Shown here piece by piece: positions 1 through 7,252 of a DNA stretch of 9,280 bases (positions within the stretch are counted from its first letter, which is position 1; each line of letters opens with the position of its first letter). The DNA comes from Gammaproteobacteria bacterium. Its GTDB lineage: Bacteria > Pseudomonadota > Gammaproteobacteria > Tenderiales > Tenderiaceae. The notes under the pieces were generated by a model that was not told the DNA's origin, searched no databases, and saw nothing but the letters and a program-made list of their open reading frames with translations. Both the position numbers and the translations under genes were made by a program. The DNA is taken from positions 1 to 9,280 of the forward strand of contig JALTMR010000550.1 of assembly GCA_027001525.1 (NCBI GenBank). The letters are read 5' to 3'.

Positions 1-130
1 GGGTTTTATTATGCGTACATTGCGGGGGCGAGTGGCGACGCGCACCGCGTATGAACATTTCGGCATGCCACCCCCTGTGAGTGCAGATCAACCGCATCAG
101 GAGATGCTTGATGTGTTTGATGAGCCGTAG
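1..130 (+). CDS. ruvB: RuvB C-terminal end (partial, 5' cut by window)
   Basis: The reading frame begins at base 2 and runs 42 codons to TAG at 128-130. The visible residues contain RTLRGRVAT followed by AYEHFG, the usual end of the C-terminal winged-helix domain of RuvB, which contacts Holliday-junction DNA. The family's core is the AAA+ ATPase that drives branch migration with RuvA; that part lies upstream of the window. After HFG there is a short, poorly conserved tail rich in Pro, Gln, Asp and Glu, typical of the family. Its position directly before ybgC-tolQ matches the ruvCAB-tol order known in many gammaproteobacteria. The identification rests on a short segment plus synteny. Confidence 0.85.
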   Translation, partial: GFIMRTLRGRVATRTAYEHFGMPPPVSADQPHQEMLDVFDEP

Positions 131-218
131 CAGCGGCCCTTGGGGTCTGCAGTGATGCAACTTTTGCCCGGCGAGCGGGTCTTGAGAGCAGGATATTAGA
201 GAACAAAAGAACCAGCGA

Positions 219-629
219 ATGGAATTATTCTCCTGGCCTGTGAGGGTCTACTACGAAGATACCGATGCCGGGGGTGTGGTCTATCACGCCAGCTACCTCT
301 GTTTTCTGGAGCGTGCCCGCACGGAGTGGTTGCGCAGTTTGGGGCTGGAGCAGGATGTGCTTCGCCAGCGCGATAACATTCTGTTCGCCGTGCGCCATAT
401 CGATATCGCCTATCTCAAACCGGCTCGATTCAACGATCAACTTGATGTCACCGCTGCGGTGGCGACCATGGGGCGGGCCAGCTTTGAATTTGATCAGACC
501 ATTACGCGCCGCGGTGAGGCCACCGTGTTGTGCCGGGCCACGGTCAAGGTGGCCTGCGTCGGGGCGACCTCTTTCAAGCCGTGTGCCATACCCAACTATA
601 TAAAAGCGGAGATGATTTGTGACAACTGA
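219..629 (+). CDS. ybgC: YbgC, Tol-Pal-associated acyl-CoA thioesterase
   Basis: A 136-residue protein, the normal length for the hotdog-fold YbgC/4-hydroxybenzoyl-CoA thioesterase family. The N-terminal signature YYEDTDAGGVVYHASY (residues 11-26) is intact; D16 aligns with the catalytic Asp (D18) of E. coli YbgC. The next stretch, FLERARTEWLR, is also family-typical. Known relatives hydrolyse short acyl-CoAs or interact with acyl carrier protein at the inner membrane; the physiological substrate is not settled and cannot be read from the sequence. No signal peptide, so cytoplasmic. The ATG at 219 is chosen because MELFSWPVRV matches the family's start; the ribosome site ahead of it (AGAGAAC region) is weak. 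The last 11 bp overlap tolQ, so the two are probably translationally coupled. Confidence 0.93.
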   Translation: MELFSWPVRVYYEDTDAGGVVYHASYLCFLERARTEWLRSLGLEQDVLRQRDNILFAVRHIDIAYLKPARFNDQLDVTAAVATMGRASFEFDQTITRRGEATVLCRATVKVACVGATSFKPCAIPNYIKAEMICDN

Positions 630-1305
630 TCTGTCCATCGTAAGTCTGATTATGGAAGCCAGTGTACTGGTGCAGTTGGTGATGCTGCTGCTGCTCGGTG
701 TGTCTGTCTACGCCTGGACCATTATTTTTACTAAAAGCAGGCAGCTGAAACAGGCGCGCCAGCACACCGAGCGTTTTGAAGATCGCTTTTGGTCCGGCGG
801 GGATCTCTCCAAGCTTTACGACCAGGTGAATGCCAGCCCGGACGCGAGCGGTATCGAGAAAATATTCAAAGCCGGCTTTAAAGAGTTTGTTCGCCTGCGT
901 CAGCAAGGGGGGGCAGATCCGGCAGCGGTGATCGAGGGTTCGCAGCGGGTCATGCGGGTGGCGCTGAGTCGTGAGGCGGACAGCCTTGAGTCCAACCTCC
1001 AGTTTTTGGCAACGGCAGGTTCCACCAGTCCCTACGTCGGCTTGTTCGGTACGGTGTGGGGCATCATGAACTCATTTCGTGCCCTGGGCACAGTGCAGCA
1101 GGCGACGCTGGCAATGGTGGCACCGGGCATTGCCGAAGCGTTGATCGCCACCGCCATGGGGCTCTTTGCGGCGATTCCTGCGGTCATCGCCTACAACCGC
1201 TTTCGCACCGATGTGGAGCGTATGATTACCCATTACGACAACTTCCTTGACGAGTTCACCTCCATTCTCCAGCGCCAGGTGCACGTCAAAGCGGGAGGCC
1301 AGTAA
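619..1305 (+). CDS. tolQ: TolQ, proton-channel subunit of the Tol-Pal motor
   Basis: 228 residues, of the MotA/TolQ/ExbB family and close to the length of E. coli TolQ. One membrane helix lies near residues 12-34, then a cytoplasmic loop with EDRFWSG and GFKEFVRL, then two helices around 132-155 and 168-192. LFGTVWGIM contains T145 and ALIATAMGLFAAIPA contains T178, the same positions as the two Thr that line the ion path in E. coli TolQ. With TolR it uses the proton gradient to energise TolA. The start is GTG at 619, preceded by GGAG at 608-611 with 7-nt spacing; translation from it gives MTTDLSI, matching the family. It overlaps ybgC by 11 bp and ends 1 bp before tolR. Confidence 0.96.
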   Translation: MTTDLSIVSLIMEASVLVQLVMLLLLGVSVYAWTIIFTKSRQLKQARQHTERFEDRFWSGGDLSKLYDQVNASPDASGIEKIFKAGFKEFVRLRQQGGADPAAVIEGSQRVMRVALSREADSLESNLQFLATAGSTSPYVGLFGTVWGIMNSFRALGTVQQATLAMVAPGIAEALIATAMGLFAAIPAVIAYNRFRTDVERMITHYDNFLDEFTSILQRQVHVKAGGQ

Positions 1306-1306
1306 C

Positions 1307-1747
1307 ATGGCCCAGCCTCGTCAGCGTCGTGCGCCGATGGCGGAGATCAACGTTGTTCCCTACATCGATGTCATGTTGGTGCTGTTGGTGATCTTTATGA
1401 TTACCGCGCCACTGTTATCGCAGGGGGTGAAGGTGGATCTGCCTCAGGCGGCATCGCAGCCGCTGGATCAGGATAGTCAGGAACCGCTGGTGGTCACGGT
1501 GGCTGCAGATGGCCGTTACTACATCAATGTGGGGGGTGCTGATGATGTGCCTGTGGACGGTGAGACCATTGTGCAGCGCGCCGCCGCCGTGCTGCGTCGC
1601 CAGGCCGATACACCAGTGCTGGTGCGGGGCGATGAAAACGTGAATTACGGTCAGGTGGTGCAGGTCATGACCTGGTTGCAGGCGGCGGGCGCGCCCAGCG
1701 TCGGCCTGATGACCGAAGCCCCGGAGCAGAGCGCAGGTCGCAAGTAG
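1307..1747 (+). CDS. tolR: TolR, inner-membrane Tol-Pal motor subunit
   Basis: 146 residues of the ExbD/TolR family. A short basic N-terminus (PRQRR) is followed by AEINVVPYIDVMLVLLVIFM, the single membrane helix. D21 in this motif corresponds to the essential proton-carrying Asp (D23) of E. coli TolR. The remainder is a periplasmic domain of about 100 residues with the expected PVLVRGDENVNYG motif. Translation is assigned to ATG 1307, not to an upstream in-frame ATG at 1247: GGGAGG at 1293-1298 is correctly spaced (8 nt) for 1307, and the upstream codons lie inside tolQ. TolR works with TolQ as the stator and also binds peptidoglycan in characterised species. It is followed by a 16-bp gap before tolA. 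Confidence 0.96.
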   Translation: MAQPRQRRAPMAEINVVPYIDVMLVLLVIFMITAPLLSQGVKVDLPQAASQPLDQDSQEPLVVTVAADGRYYINVGGADDVPVDGETIVQRAAAVLRRQADTPVLVRGDENVNYGQVVQVMTWLQAAGAPSVGLMTEAPEQSAGRK

Positions 1748-1763
1748 TGCAAATATCGAAGCC

Positions 1764-2804
1764 ATGTTAACAATGATCCGCAATCACCCGCTGGCATTTG
1801 CCGCCGCGCTGGGTATTCACCTGGCGATAATCCTGGCCATGGTGCTGAGCTACGAGTGGGCTCCCGCACACAGGTTGCCTGCCGCCCCGAAGGTGGATGT
1901 GGTTCAGGCGGTGATGGTGGATGAGTCCAAAGTCAAGGCGGAGATGGAGAAGCTGCGCCTGGCGGAAGAGAAAAAACGCCAGCAAGAAGAGGCGAGGAAA
2001 AAGCGTTTGGAGCAGCAGGCGCTGGATGCCAAGCGTCAACGTGAAGCGGAAGAGCAGCGCCTCAAAGCGCTGGAGAAGAAGAAAGCCGAGGTGCGTCGTC
2101 AGGCTGAGGAGGCGAAAAAGCAGGCGCTGGAGCAGCAGAAGCGTCAGGAGCTTGAGAAAAAGCGTTTGGCCGAGCTGAAGAAGAAACAGCAGGAAGAGGC
2201 CAAGCGGATAGAGAAACTGAAAGCCGAGCAGAAGGCGTTGGAACGCAAGCAGCAGGCAGAGAAGCAGCGCCAGGCCGAGTTGGAGCAGAAGCGCAAAGCG
2301 GAAGCGGAGCGTAAACGCAAGGCCGAGGCGGAGCGCAAGCGCAAAGAGGCCGAAGCCAAACGCAAGGCGGAAGAGGAGAAGAAGCGTAAGGCTGAGGCCG
2401 AGCGCCAGCGTAAAGCAGATGAAGCCCGCCGGGCGGAGGAAGAGCGACTGCGCCAGCAGCAGTTCGCCGAAGAGCAGGCGATGCTGACTGCCCGCCGCCA
2501 GGCTTTCATTCAATCGGAGGTGGATCGCTACATGCTCCTGATTCAGCAGCGGGTGGAGCGGCGCTGGAACATGCCGTCGGGCTGGCCCAAGGGAACCCAG
2601 TGTGAGGTGGCTATTCGGGTGGTTCCAGGTGCCCGCGGTGGTCAGGTGCTGGATGCCCGTATGACCAAAAGTTGTGGCAACCCGCTGTTTGATCGCACGG
2701 TTGAGACTGCGGTATATAACTCATCCCCTTTGCCGTTGCCCTCGGACCCGGAAGTGGCGGCCAAGTTTCGTGATCTGAATTTGATTTTTAATCCAGAGGA
2801 TTAA
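1764..2804 (+). CDS. tolA: TolA, periplasm-spanning energy-transducing protein
   Basis: 346 residues in the classical three-part TolA layout. Domain I is one membrane helix near residues 9-29. Domain II, about residues 46-246, is a long charged helix rich in Lys, Glu, Ala, Arg and Gln that spans the periplasm. Domain III, about 247-346, is the globular TonB-like end that contacts TolB and Pal; it contains C280 and C304, spaced like the disulphide pair of E. coli TolA. The helix keeps H19 of the SxxxH motif, but the Ser position reads A15. No glycine-rich hinges separate the domains. Two in-frame ATGs (1764 and 1773) both have poor ribosome sites, so the exact start is uncertain by three residues. 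The next gene, tolB, starts 4 bp after the stop. Confidence 0.94.
   Translation: MLTMIRNHPLAFAAALGIHLAIILAMVLSYEWAPAHRLPAAPKVDVVQAVMVDESKVKAEMEKLRLAEEKKRQQEEARKKRLEQQALDAKRQREAEEQRLKALEKKKAEVRRQAEEAKKQALEQQKRQELEKKRLAELKKKQQEEAKRIEKLKAEQKALERKQQAEKQRQAELEQKRKAEAERKRKAEAERKRKEAEAKRKAEEEKKRKAEAERQRKADEARRAEEERLRQQQFAEEQAMLTARRQAFIQSEVDRYMLLIQQRVERRWNMPSGWPKGTQCEVAIRVVPGARGGQVLDARMTKSCGNPLFDRTVETAVYNSSPLPLPSDPEVAAKFRDLNLIFNPED
2289..2415 (+). repeat. Imperfect KRKAEAER-type repeats in tolA domain II
   Basis: From codon 176 onward the coding sequence repeats an octamer-like unit, with KRKAEAER appearing at least twice in tandem and degenerate versions (KRKEAEAK, KRKAEEEK, KRKAEAERQ) after it. 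The underlying DNA uses varied synonymous codons (GCGCAAAGCGG against ACGCAAGGCCG), so the repeat is held at the protein level. Length change by recombination is possible. It forms part of the periplasmic helical rod. Confidence 0.75.
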
Positions 2805-2808
2805 TTAG

Positions 2809-4137
2809 GTGTTATCAGTCGATTTACTGAAGTCCGGACGCATGTTTCTCGTCGCCCTGTGGGCGTTGTTGCTGATCAATAACCCGGCCAATGCCGCGCT
2901 GACCATTGAGATCACCAAGGGCCAGCAGGGGGCGTTGCCTATTGCCGTCATTCCTTTTGGCTGGCAGGGGCCTGCGCCCTATCCACCGCAAAATGTTGCG
3001 GCCATCATTGCCAACGATCTGACCATCAGCGGTCGCTTCTCACCCCTGGAGGAGAAGGACCTGATCGCCCGCCCCACCGAGGGGCGGCAGGTGAATTTCC
3101 GCGACTGGCGTCTGCTCGGAGCTCCCAATATTGTGGTGGGTAAGGTCATTGCCGAGGGGGATCGCTACAAGGTGCAGTTTCAGCTCTTTGATGTCTACCG
3201 GGAAATTCAGCAGGTGGGATTCAGCTTTGAGGCCAGCGGCAAGGATCTGCGACGCCTGGCCCATAAAATCAGTGACCTCATCTACGAAACCCTGACTGGA
3301 GAGCGGGGTGCCTTCGCTACCCGCATCGCTTACATCAAGGCCAAGGATGGTCAGGCAGGTCGCATGTACTCCCTGTTTGTGGCCGACGTGGATGGCCATG
3401 ATGCCCAGCTGATTGTGCGCTCCAGCCATCCATTGATGTCGCCGAGCTGGTCCCCGGATGGCACCCGCCTGGCCTATGTGTCGTTTGAAAATGGTCGCTC
3501 GATGATTTACGTCCAGAACGTGCTGACGGGAGAGCGGGAGCGGGTCTCCGCTTTCAAGGGAATTAATGGTGCACCGACCTGGTCGCCAGACGGCAAACGT
3601 TTGGCGATGTCACTGTCCAAAGACGGGAATTCCGAAATTTATGTGATGCACCTGGGGAGCAAACGTCTGCGGCGGTTAACCAACCACTACGCCATCGATA
3701 CCGAACCCACCTGGTCGCCTTCGGGCGACTTTATTGCCTTTACCTCGGACCGCGGTGGCAGGCCGCAGATCTATCAGATTTCTGCTCAAGGGGGTGGCAA
3801 AGCTGAGCGTCTGACCTATGATGGCCGGCAAAATCTCAACCCCGTCTACTCGCCTGACGGCAAGCGTCTGGCCATGATTCGTGGCGAAGGGGGGAGTTAT
3901 CGGGTGGCGGTGATGGATCTGGAGAATAAAATGACTCAAATTCTCACCGATGCCCGTCTGGATGAGTCGCCGAGCTTCGCGCCGAATGGTAGTATGGTCA
4001 TTTACGCTACCGAGTACATGGGTAGGGGGGTGTTGTCCGCCGTTTCTGTTGATGGTCGTGTGCAGCAGCGCATTGGCTTGCAGGAAGGGGGCGACGCGAG
4101 AGAGCCTGCCTGGGGTCCGTTTTTAAGCAATAAATAA
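2809..4137 (+). CDS. tolB: TolB, periplasmic beta-propeller of Tol-Pal
   Basis: 442 residues. A signal peptide (K8 and R11, then a hydrophobic core at 12-23) ends in ANA at 27-29, so the mature protein probably starts at A30. The new N-terminus ALTIEITKG corresponds to the TolB segment that binds TolA. Residues about 30-165 form the N-terminal alpha/beta domain. From about 168 to the end is a beta-propeller with recurring PD40 motifs: SPSWSPDG (211), APTWSPDG (255), EPTWSPSG (299), NPVYSPDG (344), SPSFAPNG (387) and EPAWGP (432). The propeller binds Pal. The start is GTG 2809, with AGAGGA at 2795-2800 and 8-nt spacing. An ATG at 2842 also gives a signal peptide, but lacks the basic residues and the good ribosome site. 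Confidence 0.96.
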   Translation: MLSVDLLKSGRMFLVALWALLLINNPANAALTIEITKGQQGALPIAVIPFGWQGPAPYPPQNVAAIIANDLTISGRFSPLEEKDLIARPTEGRQVNFRDWRLLGAPNIVVGKVIAEGDRYKVQFQLFDVYREIQQVGFSFEASGKDLRRLAHKISDLIYETLTGERGAFATRIAYIKAKDGQAGRMYSLFVADVDGHDAQLIVRSSHPLMSPSWSPDGTRLAYVSFENGRSMIYVQNVLTGERERVSAFKGINGAPTWSPDGKRLAMSLSKDGNSEIYVMHLGSKRLRRLTNHYAIDTEPTWSPSGDFIAFTSDRGGRPQIYQISAQGGGKAERLTYDGRQNLNPVYSPDGKRLAMIRGEGGSYRVAVMDLENKMTQILTDARLDESPSFAPNGSMVIYATEYMGRGVLSAVSVDGRVQQRIGLQEGGDAREPAWGPFLSNK

Positions 4138-4158
4138 ATCTTAAGGAGTATGTGTAAC

Positions 4159-4737
4159 ATGAGCGCTTTTGCTAAAGGCTTGGCTGTTCTGTTGTCTGTC
4201 GCTGTACTGTGGGGCTGTTCCTCAAAAACGTCAGAGCTCGATTCTGACACTGCTGATGCTGCGGCGAGTGGTACTGATAGCAGTGCGGCAGTCGAAGTCA
4301 GCGGCGCAGACAGTGGCACCGAAATCAGTGGTGCAGAGATCAGCGGCATGAGCGCTGGTAATGCGATCACTGCGGATCCTTTTAACGATCCGGCGAATCT
4401 TCTCTCTACCCAGACCATCTATTTTGATTTTGATCGCAGCGACATTAAAGCGGATGCGCGTGCCGTGATCGAGGCGCATGCTCGCTACCTGGCCGACAAC
4501 CCCAATGTGCGGGTGACTCTGGAAGGCCACACTGATGAGCGTGGCACACGCGAATACAACCTGGCGTTGGGTGAGCGCCGTGCTGTCGCCGTGCGGCAGA
4601 TGATGGCGCTGCTGGGTGTCTCTTCTCGCCAGATCGATGTGGTGAGTTACGGCGAAGAGAAACCGGCTGTGCTGGGGCATGATGAGAGTGCCTGGAGCAA
4701 AAACCGTCGCGTTGTTATCGTCTACAGCGGTCGCTAA
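4159..4737 (+). CDS. pal: Pal (OprL-type), peptidoglycan-associated outer-membrane lipoprotein
   Basis: 192 residues. The lipoprotein signal peptide is residues 1-19 and the lipidated Cys is C20, in the sequence VLWGC. Trp at -2 of the lipobox is unusual. Ser at +2 predicts outer-membrane sorting. An acidic Ser/Gly/Ala/Asp linker spans about 21-80. Residues 82-190 form the OmpA-like peptidoglycan-binding domain, with YFDFDRSDIK, LEGHTDERGTREYN, LGERRA, SYGEEKPAVLGHDE and KNRRV all intact. Pal tethers the outer membrane to peptidoglycan and is recruited to division sites by TolB release. AAGGAG at 4143-4148 stands 10 nt before ATG 4159 and only 1 nt before the in-frame ATG 4150, so 4159 is chosen. 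It follows tolB by 21 bp and precedes cpoB by 2 bp. Confidence 0.95.
   Translation: MSAFAKGLAVLLSVAVLWGCSSKTSELDSDTADAAASGTDSSAAVEVSGADSGTEISGAEISGMSAGNAITADPFNDPANLLSTQTIYFDFDRSDIKADARAVIEAHARYLADNPNVRVTLEGHTDERGTREYNLALGERRAVAVRQMMALLGVSSRQIDVVSYGEEKPAVLGHDESAWSKNRRVVIVYSGR
4300..4353 (+). repeat. SGA(D/E)-type repeats in the Pal linker
   Basis: Residues 48-65 of Pal consist of near-repeats of a four- or five-residue unit: SGAD, SGTEI, SGAEI, then SGMS. The DNA alternates AGCGG and AGTGG codons, so the repeats are not recent identical copies. They lie in the flexible tether between the lipid anchor and the peptidoglycan-binding domain. Confidence 0.6.
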
Positions 4738-4739
4738 CA

Positions 4740-5636
4740 ATGGCCGCGCTGAGTCAGAAAGCCTGGCTGATTCCACTGTTGGCCGGTGCGCTGGGCGGGA
4801 TCCCCGGCGCTTTTGCGCAAGAGGGTGGACGTCTGGCGCCGGTCTATGATCGTTCGGGTATGGTGCAATCCTCCGAAGCCGCCGCCGCGACGAGCAGTCT
4901 CGACAGCCGGGTCAGCCGGCTGGAGCGGTTGATGGAGAACCAGGCGTTGGTGGATATGCTGATGCGTCTGGACGGACTGCAGGCCGACACTCAGGATTTG
5001 AGGGGTAATTTTGAAGAGCTGGTTCATGAGCTGGATGATCTTAAACAGCGCCAGCGCAATCTTTATCTCGATATAGATCGCCGCTTGCGGCAAGTTGAGT
5101 TGGCGCTGACAAAGGTTCAGGCAGCCCCCGCGACGGCGACCACACCGCCCGCAGCAGTGCCCGTACCCGCTTCAGCCGGAACGAACATGCCCACGGCAGC
5201 TGCAGAGGCTGCAACGCCGCTGGCCGTTAGCGCCGAGCCGGCTGATCCGGCGGCGGAGCGGGCTGCTTATCAGGCTGCATTTAACGAGTTAAAACAGGGT
5301 CGCTATGAACAGGCGATTGAGGCCTTCGAGACCTTTTTGCAGCGTTATCCCAAGGGTGAATATGCTGGCAATGCGCAGTACTGGTTGGGTGAGGCGAATT
5401 ACGTGACCCGTCAGTTCAAGGTTGCCGAACGTGAATTCAAAGCCGTGCTGGAGCGCTTTCCTGACAGCAGCAAAGTGGCTGATGCCATGTTAAAACTCGG
5501 TTATACCTATTACGAGCTGGCCCAGTGGGATGATGCACGTAAGGTACTGAGTGAGGCAGCGGCCAAAAACCCCAACAGTACGGTGGCCCGGCTGGCCGAG
5601 AATCGGCTTCAGAAAATGAGAATGGAAGGACGTTAG
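4740..5636 (+). CDS. cpoB: CpoB (YbgF), Tol-Pal coordinator of cell-division PG synthesis
   Basis: 298 residues. The signal peptide is about 1-26, with AFA before Q27 as the likely cleavage site. Residues about 52-122 form a coiled coil (SSLDSRVSRLERLMENQ onward), the trimerising part of the family. A Pro/Ala/Thr-rich linker covers about 125-172. Residues about 174-290 hold TPR-like repeats, with GRYEQAIEAFETFLQRYP, AQYWLGEANY, AEREFKAVLERFPDS and AMLKLGYTYYEL recognisable. In E. coli the protein links Tol energy state to PBP1B activity in the periplasm. Its ATG lies 2 bp after the pal stop and has no clear ribosome site, so translation is probably coupled to pal. It is longer than the E. coli protein, mainly through the linker. 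The function is assigned by family and position. Confidence 0.92.
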   Translation: MAALSQKAWLIPLLAGALGGIPGAFAQEGGRLAPVYDRSGMVQSSEAAAATSSLDSRVSRLERLMENQALVDMLMRLDGLQADTQDLRGNFEELVHELDDLKQRQRNLYLDIDRRLRQVELALTKVQAAPATATTPPAAVPVPASAGTNMPTAAAEAATPLAVSAEPADPAAERAAYQAAFNELKQGRYEQAIEAFETFLQRYPKGEYAGNAQYWLGEANYVTRQFKVAEREFKAVLERFPDSSKVADAMLKLGYTYYELAQWDDARKVLSEAAAKNPNSTVARLAENRLQKMRMEGR

Positions 5637-5639
5637 CCC

Positions 5640-5653
5640 CGTCAGTTCTGACG
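5640..5653 (+). other. Small hairpin between cpoB and queE
   Basis: CGTCA-GTTC-TGACG is a perfect 5-bp stem with a 4-base loop, starting 3 bp after the cpoB stop. No T-run follows, so it is not an intrinsic terminator. It may stabilise or process the mRNA 3' end, or be chance. Confidence 0.35.
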
Positions 5654-5696
5654 TGTGCCAACTTCACCACCACGCCGTTGATTATTTGAGAGTCCT

Positions 5697-6344
5697 ATGA
5701 CGCAAGGCCGTCTGCGCATCACCGAAATTTTTTATTCCCTCCAGGGGGAGGCTCGCACCGTTGGTTTGCCGACGGTGTTTGTGCGTCTGACAGGGTGCCC
5801 GTTGCGCTGTCAGTACTGCGATACCCGCTACGCCTTTCAGGGAGGCGAAGCGATGGATATTGCCGCCGTGCTGGAACAGGTCTCTCGCTACGACACACGC
5901 TACGTTTGTGTAACAGGGGGTGAGCCGTTGTCACAGGCTGCCTGCACCGACCTGCTTCAGGCGTTGTGTGATGTCGGCTACGACGTGTCGCTGGAGACCA
6001 GTGGTGCGCTGGATGTCTCCAACATCGATGCGCGGGTCTCCAAGGTGATGGATCTTAAAACTCCCGCCTCTGGAGAGCAGCAGCGTAATCTGTTTGAAAA
6101 TATCGACTTCTTGAGTATCAATGATCAGGTGAAATTTGTGATCTGTGATCGCAACGACTATCAGTGGGCCAAGGAGATTATTATCCGATACGAACTGGTC
6201 AACTGCTGTGAGGTGTTGATGTCCCCCAGCTTTGGACAGCTTGAGGCAAAGGTGCTGGCCGAGTGGGTGTTGGAAGATCGCCTGCCCGTCAGATTCCAGC
6301 TGCAACAACATAAGTTACTTTGGCAAGATGAACCAGGACGTTAA
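5697..6344 (+). CDS. queE: QueE, 7-carboxy-7-deazaguanine synthase (radical SAM)
   Basis: 215 residues. The N-terminus [27 protein letters not shown] is family-typical. The iron-sulphur motif is CPLRCQYC, with cysteines C34, C38 and C41 spaced CxxxCxxC, the standard radical-SAM arrangement that binds a 4Fe-4S cluster. CVTGGEPL follows as the SAM-contacting GGE motif. QueE contracts the ring of 6-carboxytetrahydropterin to give 7-carboxy-7-deazaguanine, the substrate of QueC encoded next. Cytoplasmic, with no signal peptide. The start is ATG 5697, 60 bp after cpoB, with a weak GAG-containing ribosome site. The gene ends 17 bp inside queC. It was sometimes annotated as NrdG-like in older genomes; the CxxxCxxC motif and the queC neighbour favour QueE. 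Confidence 0.95.
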   Translation: MTQGRLRITEIFYSLQGEARTVGLPTVFVRLTGCPLRCQYCDTRYAFQGGEAMDIAAVLEQVSRYDTRYVCVTGGEPLSQAACTDLLQALCDVGYDVSLETSGALDVSNIDARVSKVMDLKTPASGEQQRNLFENIDFLSINDQVKFVICDRNDYQWAKEIIIRYELVNCCEVLMSPSFGQLEAKVLAEWVLEDRLPVRFQLQQHKLLWQDEPGR

Positions 6345-7020
6345 ACCAAGAGCCGTTGTGCTGGTCTCCGGCGGGCTTGACTCGGCCACCTGTCTCGCAA
6401 TGGCCCGGGCCCAGGGGTTTGATTGTTACGCCTTGAGTTTTGATTACGGCCAGCGTCACATGGCGGAACTCGAAGCGGCCCAACAGGTAGCGCGAGCGCT
6501 GGGTGCGGTGGATCATAAAGTGGTTCATCTTAACCTGCGTGATATCGGCGGGTCGGCGCTGACGGATCAATCGATCGATGTACCCACCACACCCACCTGC
6601 GGTATTCCCGTCACTTACGTGCCTGCCCGCAACACAGTTTTTTTATCGTTGGCGCTGGGTTGGTCTGAAGTGATCGGTGCGCAGGATATCTTTATTGGTG
6701 TCAATGCGGTGGACTATTCCGGCTACCCGGATTGTCGTCCTGAATTTATCAAATCCTTTGAGCAGACCGCCAACCTGGCCACTAAAGCCGGCGTGGAGGG
6801 CAAGTCTTTCCATATCCATGCCCCCTTGATTGATCTGACCAAGGCGCAGATTATTCAGGCGGGTGTACGTCTGGGTGTCGATTATGGCCTGACCGTGTCA
6901 TGTTACTCCGCCGATGAGAAAGGGCGTGCCTGTGGTGAGTGTGACTCCTGTCGTTTACGGGCGGAAGGCTTTATTACTGCGGGCGTGTCAGACCCGACCC
7001 CTTACCTGAAAGGCGCTTAG
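6328..7020 (+). CDS. queC: QueC, preQ0 (7-cyano-7-deazaguanine) synthase
   Basis: 230 residues, standard length. It opens with [22 protein letters not shown] (14-19) is the PP-loop that binds [38 protein letters not shown] and [18 protein letters not shown] are all recognisable. C192, C202, C205 and C208 form the zinc site. The enzyme converts 7-carboxy-7-deazaguanine, ATP and ammonia to preQ0, the precursor of queuosine in tRNA. The start is ATG 6328: the frame stays open upstream to 6232, but that stretch lies inside queE and does not resemble QueC. The ribosome site is weak and the gene overlaps queE by 17 bp, which suggests translational coupling. Confidence 0.96.
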   Translation: MNQDVKPRAVVLVSGGLDSATCLAMARAQGFDCYALSFDYGQRHMAELEAAQQVARALGAVDHKVVHLNLRDIGGSALTDQSIDVPTTPTCGIPVTYVPARNTVFLSLALGWSEVIGAQDIFIGVNAVDYSGYPDCRPEFIKSFEQTANLATKAGVEGKSFHIHAPLIDLTKAQIIQAGVRLGVDYGLTVSCYSADEKGRACGECDSCRLRAEGFITAGVSDPTPYLKGA

Positions 7021-7077
7021 ACGATTGTTGAAGTAAGGATAGAACAGCTTGATTATTGGGGTTTTTTTTGATTCCTG

Positions 7078-7102
7078 TCGGCGGAAAAAGTTTTTTTGCC
7101 GA
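7078..7102. other. A/T hairpin in the queC-tRNA spacer
   Basis: TCGGC (7078-7082) pairs with GCCGA (7098-7102). Inside, two G-T pairs and an A5/T5 run continue the stem nearly to a tight turn around G7090. No T-run follows on the + strand. It could end queC messages by a non-canonical route or act as a processing site. An 8-T run at 7062-7069 lies just upstream, with no hairpin before it. The 148-bp spacer is otherwise A+T-rich and non-coding. Confidence 0.35.
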
Positions 7103-7127
7103 AATGAGAAAAAGATATAAAAAGGGC

Positions 7128-7155
7128 TAGCCAAACAAAAAATAATCGCTATAAT
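7128..7155 (+). promoter_or_regulatory. Probable sigma70 promoter of tRNA-Lys
   Basis: A perfect -10 box, TATAAT, is at 7150-7155, 13 bp before the mature tRNA. The best -35 match is TAGCCA at 7128-7133 (4 of 6 consensus bases) with a 16-bp spacer. The A-rich stretch at about 7102-7124 could act as an UP element, as is usual for stable-RNA promoters. The -35 box overlaps the 8-bp palindrome GGCTAGCC (7125-7132). Confidence 0.65.
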
Positions 7156-7168
7156 GTGCAACTTCTTC

Positions 7169-7244
7169 GGGCCGTTAGCTCAGTTGGTAGAGCACCGGAC
7201 TTTTAATCCGATGGTCCCGCGTTCGAGTCGCGGACGGCCCACCA
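7169..7244 (+). tRNA. tRNA-Lys (anticodon TTT)
   Basis: A 76-nt cloverleaf can be drawn completely. The acceptor stem GGGCCGT (7169-7175) pairs with ACGGCCC (7234-7240). The D arm is GCTC-AGTTGGTA-GAGC. The anticodon stem CCGGA/TCCGA carries the loop CTTTTAA, with anticodon TTT at 7202-7204. The T arm is CCGCG-TTCGAGT-CGCGG. Discriminator A7241 and an encoded CCA (7242-7244) complete it. The first anticodon-stem pair, position 27-43, is a C-A mismatch; the equivalent pair is a G-T wobble in E. coli tRNA-Lys. UUU in the anticodon decodes AAA and AAG. It follows queC, as in Pseudomonas, and ends just before a strong terminator. Confidence 0.98.
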
Positions 7245-7252
7245 TACAAATG

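Noticed and set aside
131..218. Promoter for the tol cluster between ruvB and ybgC
   Set aside because: TTGCCC (164-169) and TATTAG (194-199) are spaced 24 bp apart, too far for sigma70; TTGAGA (182-187) has no -10 box at the right distance.
2289..2415. CRISPR or tandem-repeat array
   Set aside because: The periodicity is in codons for a charged helix, with degenerate bases and no spacers.
1767..2513. Long Leu/Phe-rich open frame on the - strand
   Set aside because: It is the antisense shadow of the Lys/Glu/Ala-rich tolA rod, has no ribosome site, and has a composition dictated by the other strand.
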